From positions 1 to 15,737 of the forward strand of contig CAKONX010000026.1 in assembly GCA_934098345.1 (NCBI GenBank): a stretch of 15,737 bases of DNA, written 5' to 3'. Positions 1-5,873 of this stretch are shown here, in pieces. Position numbers and translations under genes: made by a program. Numbering within the stretch: the stretch's first letter is position 1; every line of letters begins with the position of its first letter. The notes under the pieces were generated by a model. That model made no database searches. It saw only the letters and a program-made list of their open reading frames with translations, and had not been told where the DNA came from. The DNA comes from an uncultured Bacilli bacterium (GTDB lineage: Bacteria; Bacillota_I; Bacilli_A; RF39; UBA660).

Positions 1-2284
1 TTTCATAACCTTCTAAAGCATAAGCTTGTAAAGGATTGTTTTGACCATATCCACGAAGTCCAATACCTTCTCTTAAACGATCCATATCAGCAATATGTTT
101 TACCCAAGCTTCATCAATAACTCTTAATGAAATATGTTTTTCAAAATCATTTACTATTTCTTCTGGTATTATTGATATTTTCTCTTCATAAGTTTCTATA
201 ACTCTAGCACTTATAATTGCAAATACATCATTGTCATTTTTACCAGCTACTTCGTCTAATTTAATTTTGTCTTTCTTAATAAAATTATTAACATATTCAA
301 CGATATCTTCTAAATCTTTAGCTGTTAAATATCCTTCTGGTTCAATATGAGATTCAATAACCATATCTAAATGATCATTAATTGTATCTAATATTATAGA
401 ATGAATATTTTCTGAATCTAATATTTCATTTCTTCTTTCATAAATGATTTTTCTTTGTTCAGAAACAATATTATCATAATCAAGTAAATTCTTACGTGAA
501 TCATAATTGTTTCCTTCAACTTTCTTTTGAGCAGATTCAACAGATTTACTAAACATTTTACTTCTAACTTGTTGCATTTCATCAAGTCCAAGTGCAGCAA
601 CCATACCTTTAACTTTGTCAGCACCAAATCTTCTCATTAATTCATCTTCAAATGATATAAAGAATTGAGAATAACCTGGATCTCCTTGACGTCCTGCACG
701 ACCTCTTAATTGGTTATCAATACGACGTGACTCATGTCTTTCAGTACCTATAACACATAATCCTCCAAGTTCTGCAACACCTTCACCTAGCTTAATATCT
801 GTTCCACGACCAGCCATATTAGTTGCAATTGTTACAGCATCTTGTTCTCCAGCTTTAGCAATTATTTCAGCTTCTCTTGCATGATTCTTAGCGTTTAATA
901 CTTCATGTTTAATATGAGCTTTAGTTAAAAGTGCTGATAATTTTTCATTTGATTCTACAGAAATTGTACCAACTAGTATTGGTTGATGAGTTGCATGTAC
1001 TTCTTTAATAAATTCAACTATAGCTTTATATTTTCCAGCTTCAGTTGCATACATTAAATCAGCCATATCTTTTCTTATACAAGGTCTATTAGTAGGTATT
1101 TCAATAACATACATGTTATAAATATCTCTAAATTCTTCTTCTTCTGTTTTGGCTGTACCAGTCATACCAGAAATCTTAGCATACATTCTGAATAAATTTT
1201 GGAATGTAATTGTTGCCATTGTTTGAGTTTCTTCGTTGATTTTAACTCCTTCTTTAGCTTCAAGTGCTTGGTGTAAACCATCCGAAAATTGTCTACCAAT
1301 CATAAGTCTTCCTGTAAATTGGTCAACTATAACAACGTTTTGTTCTCCATCTACAACATAATCAACATCTATTTTCATTCCATAATTAGCTTTCAATGCT
1401 TGATTAACATGGTGAACTAAAGCAGAATTATCAACATCGTAAAGATTCTTTAATTTAAAATATTTTTCAATTTTTTTAGAACCTTCTTCTGTTAAGATAA
1501 CACTTTTAGTTTTTTGATCAACTGTATAATCTTCTTCTTCAACTAATTTTTTAACAGCTCTGTCTGCTTCTACATAAAGATTAGCTGAATTGGCTTTTCC
1601 GCCACTTATTATTAAAGGAGTTCTTGCTTCGTCGATTAAAATTGAGTCAACCTCATCTAGAATAACATAATTAAGTTTTCTCATACATCTATCTTCAGCC
1701 CTAACAACCATATTATCTCTTAAATAATCAAATCCAATTTCATTGTTAGTTGAATAAGTTATATCACAATTATAAACTTGTTTCTTTTCTTCATTACTTA
1801 TTTCTCTAAAGCTTAAATTAACTCCAACAGTTAAGCCAAGGAAATTATATACTGGTCCCATCCATTCAGCATTTCTTTGTGTTAAATATTCATTAACTGT
1901 TACAACATGAACACCTTTTCCAGTTAATGCATTTAAATATGCTGGTAAAATAGTTGTTAAAGTTTTACCTTCACCAGTTTTCATTTCAGCAATGTTACCA
2001 AAATGTAGAGCAAGTCCACCTAATAATTGTACATAATAAGGCTTTTCACCGATTTTACGATAAGCTGCTTCTCTTACTGTTGCAAATGCAGGAACTATAA
2101 CTTCTTCATCATCAATTGTCTTTCCATTTGCTAACATATCTTTTAATACATTAGTCATATTTGCTAACTCTTCATCATTCATTTTAGAATATTCATCTTC
2201 TAATGCAACGATTTTATCAGCTATACGTCTAAATCTTTTTAATTCTTTATATTCAGTATCTACTAAACTTCTTAATATACCCAT
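1..2284 (-). CDS. secA: Preprotein translocase ATPase SecA (C-terminus beyond window)
   Basis: SecA is the cytosolic motor that drives unfolded preproteins through the SecYEG channel. The minus frame starts at ATG 2284 (MGILRSLVDTEYKELKR) and stays open for 761 codons to the left edge, so only the C-terminus, about 80 residues by comparison with Bacillus SecA, is missing. Visible landmarks are Walker A GEGKT (about residues 104-108), the DEVD Walker B motif (about 210-213) inside VILDEVDSILIDEARTPLI, MSGMTGTA-type sequence (KISGMTGTAKTEEEEF), NMAGRGTDIKLG, RGRAGRQGDPG, and the scaffold stretch DEAWVKHIADMDRLREGIGL. The start is supported by GGAGGG at 2294-2299, nine bases upstream. It lies downstream of hpf, as in Bacillus, but a terminator separates the two, so secA is probably transcribed from its own promoter. 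In Bacillus prfB follows secA; that position is outside the window. Confidence 0.97.
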   Translation of the reverse strand, partial: MGILRSLVDTEYKELKRFRRIADKIVALEDEYSKMNDEELANMTNVLKDMLANGKTIDDEEVIVPAFATVREAAYRKIGEKPYYVQLLGGLALHFGNIAEMKTGEGKTLTTILPAYLNALTGKGVHVVTVNEYLTQRNAEWMGPVYNFLGLTVGVNLSFREISNEEKKQVYNCDITYSTNNEIGFDYLRDNMVVRAEDRCMRKLNYVILDEVDSILIDEARTPLIISGGKANSANLYVEADRAVKKLVEEEDYTVDQKTKSVILTEEGSKKIEKYFKLKNLYDVDNSALVHHVNQALKANYGMKIDVDYVVDGEQNVVIVDQFTGRLMIGRQFSDGLHQALEAKEGVKINEETQTMATITFQNLFRMYAKISGMTGTAKTEEEEFRDIYNMYVIEIPTNRPCIRKDMADLMYATEAGKYKAIVEFIKEVHATHQPILVGTISVESNEKLSALLTKAHIKHEVLNAKNHAREAEIIAKAGEQDAVTIATNMAGRGTDIKLGEGVAELGGLCVIGTERHESRRIDNQLRGRAGRQGDPGYSQFFISFEDELMRRFGADKVKGMVAALGLDEMQQVRSKMFSKSVESAQKKVEGNNYDSRKNLLDYDNIVSEQRKIIYERRNEILDSENIHSIILDTINDHLDMVIESHIEPEGYLTAKDLEDIVEYVNNFIKKDKIKLDEVAGKNDNDVFAIISARVIETYEEKISIIPEEIVNDFEKHISLRVIDEAWVKHIADMDRLREGIGLRGYGQNNPLQAYALEGYE

Positions 2285-2310
2285 ATATTAATACCCTCCA
2301 TTAATAATAT

Positions 2311-2425
2311 ATTTTATCATTAATTTGTTAAAAAACAAATAAAAAATAACACGTATTTATAGTATTATCTTCTAACCCTAATTCATTCTCTATATAATTA
2401 TATCATAAATTATCTTTAACGCAAA
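2311..2425 (-). promoter_or_regulatory. Candidate secA promoters and leader
   Basis: Two candidates read toward secA. A perfect TATAAT (minus strand, 2397-2402) has a weak TTTGCG 17 bases upstream (2420-2425) and would give a leader of about 105 bases. A second, extended -10 (TGATAAAAT, hexamer 2311-2316) has no good -35 and would give a leader of about 20 bases. Between them is a 7-bp A/T hairpin (2323-2329 with 2334-2340). Which one is used cannot be decided from sequence. Confidence 0.4.
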
Positions 2426-2426
2426 C

Positions 2427-2450
2427 AAAAAGAGCGATATTCTTCGCCCT
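2427..2450 (-). terminator. Rho-independent terminator after hpf
   Basis: Read on the minus strand, a 7-bp stem AGGGCGA/TCGCTCT (one G-T pair) with a 6-base loop occupies 2431-2450 and is followed by a T run at 2427-2431. It lies 8 bases past the hpf stop codon and separates hpf from secA. Confidence 0.85.
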
Positions 2451-2458
2451 TGAAACTA

Positions 2459-2986
2459 CTATTTACTATTAATAATTCCGTAATTTCCATCTTTTCTTTT
2501 ATAAAGAACAGAAATACATTCCTCATCAATGTTTTTAAATACAAAGAAATCATGTCCTAAAAGTTCCATTTGTAAAATAGCTTCTTCTTCATCCATTGGT
2601 TTTGTTTCAATAGTTTTTCTTTTTACAATTGAACTTTCTTCTTCTGTTTCTTCTATATCTTCTAGAACAGCAAAGCTTGTTGGTTCTTGATTTTTTTGTC
2701 TATTTAATTTAGTTTTATTTTTTCTAATTTGTCTTTCAAGAACATCAACAACTAAATCAATTGCTGCATATAAATCACTGTTTTTCTCTTCGGCTCTTAA
2801 AGTATATTTTGAAGTAGGAATTGTAACCTCAATAATTTCTTCGCCATTTCTAACTCTTATTAGTACATGAGCATCGATTTTATTAGGTTCTATAAAATAC
2901 TTATCAAGTCGAACTAATTTCTCCTTTACATAATTTTTGATTGAATCAGTTACATCAATCTTATCCCCACGAATATTAATATTCAT
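2459..2986 (-). CDS. hpf: Ribosome hibernation promoting factor, long form
   Basis: Long HPF binds the 30S decoding region in slow growth and dimerises ribosomes into inactive 100S particles. The 175-residue protein has the two expected parts: an N-terminal S30AE fold (about 1-100; MNINIRGDKIDVTDSIKNYV, then a basic helix ending near RQIRKNKTKLN) and a C-terminal dimerisation domain (about 120-175; VKRKTIETKPMDEEEAILQM, LLGHDFFVFKN, YGIINSK), joined by an acidic linker (EDIEETEEESS). This length and layout match the long HPF of Bacillota rather than the short enterobacterial form. An AGGAAGGTGAT ribosome site at 2990-3000 supports the start. It has its own promoter immediately upstream, and a terminator follows. 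The hpf-secA order is conserved in Bacilli. Confidence 0.97.
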   Translation of the reverse strand: MNINIRGDKIDVTDSIKNYVKEKLVRLDKYFIEPNKIDAHVLIRVRNGEEIIEVTIPTSKYTLRAEEKNSDLYAAIDLVVDVLERQIRKNKTKLNRQKNQEPTSFAVLEDIEETEEESSIVKRKTIETKPMDEEEAILQMELLGHDFFVFKNIDEECISVLYKRKDGNYGIINSK

Positions 2987-3006
2987 AGTATCACCTTCCT
3001 ATATTC

Positions 3007-3035
3007 ATTATAGCAAAGTATTTTGAAATTTTGAA
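3007..3035 (-). promoter_or_regulatory. Promoter of hpf, extended -10
   Basis: On the minus strand an extended -10 TGCTATAAT (hexamer 3007-3012) sits 17 bases after TTCAAA (3030-3035, 4 of 6 to consensus). The expected start of transcription is near 3000, which places the ribosome binding site at the very 5' end of the message, with a leader of about 14 bases. Confidence 0.7.
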
Positions 3036-3044
3036 GAAAAACAA

Positions 3045-3257
3045 TTAAGCTACAGTCATAACTTCTTCTGTTACATCAAGGGCTTGTAAACCTTTTGCAG
3101 TTTCCACTAATTTAAAGCTTACACATGTTCCTTCTTTCAAAGTTTTATAGCCATCTTTAATAATTGCTGAGTAATGAACAAATATATCATCAAGATTTTC
3201 ACATTCAATAAATCCATAACCTTTTTCATTATTAAACCACTTTACTTTTCCAGTCAT
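3045..3257 (-). CDS. Cold shock domain protein, CspA/CspB family
   Basis: A 70-residue single-domain cold shock protein, a small RNA/ssDNA-binding beta-barrel that acts as an RNA chaperone in the cytoplasm. It begins MTGKVKWFNNEKGYGFIE, with the RNP1-like KGYGFI (about residues 12-17) and RNP2-like IFVHYSAI (about 25-32), and ends at TEEVMTVA, the usual family length. An upstream in-frame ATG at 3323 would add 22 residues, but that stretch contains the promoter-like elements and has no family similarity. GAAGAAGGTG just before ATG 3257 decides for the shorter start. It lies downstream of the kinase gene and upstream of hpf, with no clear terminator on either side, so some read-through into hpf is possible. 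The paralogue letter cannot be assigned. Confidence 0.95.
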   Translation of the reverse strand: MTGKVKWFNNEKGYGFIECENLDDIFVHYSAIIKDGYKTLKEGTCVSFKLVETAKGLQALDVTEEVMTVA

Positions 3258-3290
3258 CTTTACACCTTCTTCCTTCTTTATTACACGCTT

Positions 3291-3323
3291 ATTATAATTT
3301 AAAAAATATACATTTTTTGTCAA
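3291..3323 (-). promoter_or_regulatory. Candidate csp promoter with unusual spacing
   Basis: On the minus strand a perfect TTGACA (3318-3323) and a perfect TATAAT (3291-3296) are present but 21 bases apart, longer than the usual 16-18. A weaker TAAATT at 3296-3301 has a 16-base spacer to the same -35. Either would give a csp leader starting between the -10 and ATG 3257. Confidence 0.5.
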
Positions 3324-3405
3324 ACCATGTCGAATAGATTTTAAAAATTATCAAATCAGTAAAAAGTTATTATTTTTATTAATTTCAGACATGTTTTTAA
3401 TACTT

Positions 3406-4665
3406 TTAGACATTTATATCAACTATAAAACGTTTATCAACAATAAATACTTTTGAATGTATTCCAAAACTTTCAAGTTCAGTTAAATAATTAAGCCCTA
3501 TCCCACTACTTCTCTTTTTAGTAGAATAATTGGTAACAAACATTTTATCTATATCAACTGGATTATCAAATAAATTAATGACTTTTATATGCAATCCATT
3601 TTTACTATATATATTTATATAAACAACCCTATTCATATTTACAGATGTTTCCATCGATGCTTCTATTGCATTGTCGATAACTATACCAACAGCTTCACAT
3701 AATTTAACATAATCAACATTTCTATACGTTGAAGAATCTATCTTTTCTTTTTCATCATAAATGACTTTTACACCATGTTTTTTAGCATTTTTAATCTTCA
3801 CATCAATAAGTCCAGCTAAACCAAACTTACTTGTCATAAACATATCATCTAATTGATAAGTTCTTTTATATTTTTTTATTAAAGAATCTATAACTAGAAA
3901 GTGGTCTTTACTAGTTTTAATAGCCAAAAAGTCATTCAAAAGATTATGCCTCGTATTTGCAAAATCCTTAGACATATCAATATATTTTCTTTTTAAACTA
4001 TTATAATCTTTTATAGGTATATAATTATCATTTAAATATCCTGTTTGTAATACTATATTTCTTAATAAAAAACCAATAGTTAAAACTATATAAATTGTAA
4101 ATATAACCATAGAAACATTAACAGGAGACGCTTCTAAAATATAGTGAAATAGTCCCAAAAAAATAAATATACAAACTACATTTTTAAAATAATTTTTCTT
4201 GACGCTCACTTTACCATGAATTACAAATGCAGCATCTCTTAATGATTTTCTATGCAAGAAAATAACATGAACTATACTATGTAAAAATATTAAATAAAAT
4301 TTCAAATATTTACTAGATTCCATTAATATTTCATTTTGGTTAATATATATCTTTAATAAAAACTCAAGTGGTAAAATTAGTAACTCTGACATTATATGTA
4401 TTATTGAAAAGTAAAAGAATATATCTTTAATTTCAATTTTAAATAAAGCTTTATATAAAAATATAGATAATGCTGTTAAAAGTACAAATTTTATAACTCC
4501 ATTGGTATGCAAAGATAAAATATTATATATGAGTGAAACTATAATAATATATATAATATTTTTATTAGATAACTCAGGTTTTATTGAAGTTATATCAGAA
4601 AAAAAGACAATACGTATAAATTCTGAAAATGATACAGCAGCTAAATTTAATACAAATTCATTCAT
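3406..4665 (-). CDS. AgrC-like membrane sensor histidine kinase (HPK10 type)
   Basis: A 419-residue sensor kinase. Residues 1-205 hold six or seven hydrophobic segments (clear ones near 36-53, 57-73, 81-108, 123-139, 162-178 and 183-204), as in the polytopic peptide-sensing domain of AgrC-type kinases. The cytoplasmic part has the H-box TRHNLLNDF (His240), the N-box VIDNAIEAS (Asn332) and the G-box STKKRSSGIGLN (about 381-392). These identify an HPK10/GHKL kinase that phosphorylates a LytTR regulator. Its ATG lies 3 bases after the stop of the regulator gene and its ribosome site (TAAGG) lies inside that gene, so the two are translationally coupled. The residue after His240 is Asn, where AgrC has Asp (RHDY). 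No agrB or agrD is visible nearby, so the ligand is unknown. Confidence 0.9.
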   Translation of the reverse strand: MNEFVLNLAAVSFSEFIRIVFFSDITSIKPELSNKNIIYIIIVSLIYNILSLHTNGVIKFVLLTALSIFLYKALFKIEIKDIFFYFSIIHIMSELLILPLEFLLKIYINQNEILMESSKYLKFYLIFLHSIVHVIFLHRKSLRDAAFVIHGKVSVKKNYFKNVVCIFIFLGLFHYILEASPVNVSMVIFTIYIVLTIGFLLRNIVLQTGYLNDNYIPIKDYNSLKRKYIDMSKDFANTRHNLLNDFLAIKTSKDHFLVIDSLIKKYKRTYQLDDMFMTSKFGLAGLIDVKIKNAKKHGVKVIYDEKEKIDSSTYRNVDYVKLCEAVGIVIDNAIEASMETSVNMNRVVYINIYSKNGLHIKVINLFDNPVDIDKMFVTNYSTKKRSSGIGLNYLTELESFGIHSKVFIVDKRFIVDINV

Positions 4666-4668
4666 AAA

Positions 4669-5364
4669 CTAAACCTTATACTTTTTTGATAACATATTTA
4701 CTTTTTCATTAGTATCTAAAATAAAATAACCACCAGCCCAGTTATAAACATTCACACGATTTTTATTAACTATACAAGATCTATGTACTTGTATAAATCT
4801 TTCATCTAGTTCTTCTATAATTTGATTAATGTTTTTGTTTACTAAAAATACATTCCCATTTACTGTTTTGATTGCAATTTTTCTTTCTATAGTATCACGA
4901 TATAAATATAAAATATCATCTAAGAATATTTCAAAAGTCACTCTTGAATTTGAATAAACAAACTTCTTTTTATCCCATTTTTTTAATACAATCTGATTCA
5001 AGTCATTTTTAAGTCTTTCATCCATAGAATCAAATTTCTCTATAAAATCAAATACTTTATAAATGTTTCTAAATACTTTTTCAAACATTCTATCATGACT
5101 TGTTATATATAAAAGTTCACTATCCCAATCATAATTTCTTATATACTTACCAATATCTAATCCATTTACCTTAGAATTTAAATCAATATCAAGTATATAA
5201 ACTTTAGGACTATTACTATTTATTACATCTTTTAATTCCTTAGTTAATGATGAAAATTCTCTTATTTCATAAGATAAATCTGTTTTTAATAATACATCAT
5301 TAATAACCTGTCTTTCTTTATCTCGCATATCTTTCTCATCGTCAACTAAGATAAATTCTAACAT
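4669..5364 (-). CDS. AgrA-like response regulator with LytTR DNA-binding domain
   Basis: A 231-residue cytoplasmic transcription factor. The receiver domain (about 1-120) has the acidic pair Asp8-Asp9, the phospho-acceptor Asp59 in VYILDIDL, Thr88 in LLYITSH, and a conserved Lys near 110. LDIDL and the following NGLDIGKYIR closely resemble AgrA (LDIDL...NGIKLG). The LytTR domain (about 135-231) includes the family stretch ELDERFIQVHRSCIVNKNRV. An in-frame start at 5388 would add 8 residues, but GGAGG at 5370-5374, five bases before ATG 5364, marks this start. It is the first gene of a pair with the kinase, the reverse of the staphylococcal agr order, where the kinase comes first. Targets are unknown; no LytTR-type paired direct repeat was evident in the flanking gaps. 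Confidence 0.93.
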   Translation of the reverse strand: MLEFILVDDEKDMRDKERQVINDVLLKTDLSYEIREFSSLTKELKDVINSNSPKVYILDIDLNSKVNGLDIGKYIRNYDWDSELLYITSHDRMFEKVFRNIYKVFDFIEKFDSMDERLKNDLNQIVLKKWDKKKFVYSNSRVTFEIFLDDILYLYRDTIERKIAIKTVNGNVFLVNKNINQIIEELDERFIQVHRSCIVNKNRVNVYNWAGGYFILDTNEKVNMLSKKYKV

Positions 5365-5392
5365 TTTATCCTCCGTAAAGGGTACCATATCA

Positions 5393-5422
5393 ATAATAAC
5401 TCCATTATGATTATCAATGCAA
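5393..5422 (-). promoter_or_regulatory. Weak candidate promoter of the regulator-kinase pair
   Basis: On the minus strand TATTAT (5393-5398, 5 of 6) lies 18 bases after TTGCAT (5417-5422, 3 of 6). It sits between the smpB terminator and the regulator and would give a leader of about 22 bases. The match is modest. Confidence 0.3.
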
Positions 5423-5423
5423 G

Positions 5424-5448
5424 AAAAAAATACCTAATAGGTACTTTT
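5424..5448 (-). terminator. Terminator overlapping the smpB stop codon
   Basis: On the minus strand AAAAGTACC (5440-5448) pairs with GGTATTTTT (5426-5434) around a 5-base loop, and a T run continues to 5424. The smpB stop codon TAG (5434-5436) lies across the loop and the 3' arm, so the last smpB codons form the 5' arm. The stem is mostly A/T, so strength is uncertain. Confidence 0.65.
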
Positions 5449-5862
5449 ATTCATTCTATCTAAATCTCTTTTTTTTATGGTTTCTCTTTTATCATAATTC
5501 TTTTTACCTTTACATAAACCAAGTAATATTTTAACATTATTGCCTTTAAAGTATAGTTTTAATGGAATAAGTGAATATCCATCACGTTTTACTTTATCTT
5601 TTAATTTTCTTATCTCACTTTTATGTAATAATAATTTTCTTTCTCTTCTTTCTTCATGATTAAAAGAACCAAATTCATATTTTGCAATAAACATATTTAT
5701 AACATATACTTGATTATTTTTAATTCTAGCATAAGTATCTTTTAAACTGACTTCACCTTTTCTTATGGATTTTATTTCAGTTCCTAAAAGCTCAATTCCT
5801 GCTTCAAGTTCTTCTTCAACAAAATAATCAAAATAAGCTTTTCTATTTTTTATGCTTTCCAT
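5434..5862 (-). CDS. smpB: SsrA-binding protein SmpB
   Basis: SmpB partners tmRNA (SsrA) in trans-translation, delivering it to stalled ribosomes so that the nascent chain is tagged and released. The 142-residue protein shows the family signatures NRKAYFDYFVEEELEAGIEL, GTEIKSIRKGEVSLKDTYA, FNHEERRERKLLLHKSEI, and the C-terminal tail YDKRETIKKRDLDR that reaches into the mRNA channel. It is slightly shorter than the usual 150-160 residues because the basic N-terminal extension is nearly absent. GGAGG at 5867-5871 supports the start, 11 bases after the rnr stop, so rnr and smpB are cotranscribed. In Bacillus subtilis ssrA follows smpB; here a terminator and an unrelated two-component system follow, and I see no tmRNA in the window. 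Confidence 0.97.
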   Translation of the reverse strand: MESIKNRKAYFDYFVEEELEAGIELLGTEIKSIRKGEVSLKDTYARIKNNQVYVINMFIAKYEFGSFNHEERRERKLLLHKSEIRKLKDKVKRDGYSLIPLKLYFKGNNVKILLGLCKGKKNYDKRETIKKRDLDRMNKSTY

Positions 5863-5873
5863 TTTACCTCCAT

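Noticed and set aside
418..627. Open frame of 69 codons on the minus strand.
   Set aside because: It lies out of frame inside secA, which is intact and conserved across this stretch.
2288..2320. A 10-codon frame (MIKYIINGGY) in the secA leader ending 3 bases before the secA ATG, a possible regulatory upstream peptide.
   Set aside because: It has no ribosome site of its own, overlaps the secA site by chance-compatible sequence, and one of the two candidate promoters would start downstream of its ATG.
3324..3405. Search for a terminator or hidden RNA between the kinase and csp.
   Set aside because: Only loose A/T complementarity and a distant imperfect ACATGTC/GACATG pair were found; no stem followed by a T run.
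3351..3413. A 20-codon minus-strand frame whose ATG overlaps the kinase stop (ATGTCTAA), a possible signal peptide gene.
   Set aside because: No ribosome site precedes either ATG, the peptide (starting MSKSIKNMSEINK) has no Cys or other AgrD-like feature, and it would end in TGA, unlike all other genes here.
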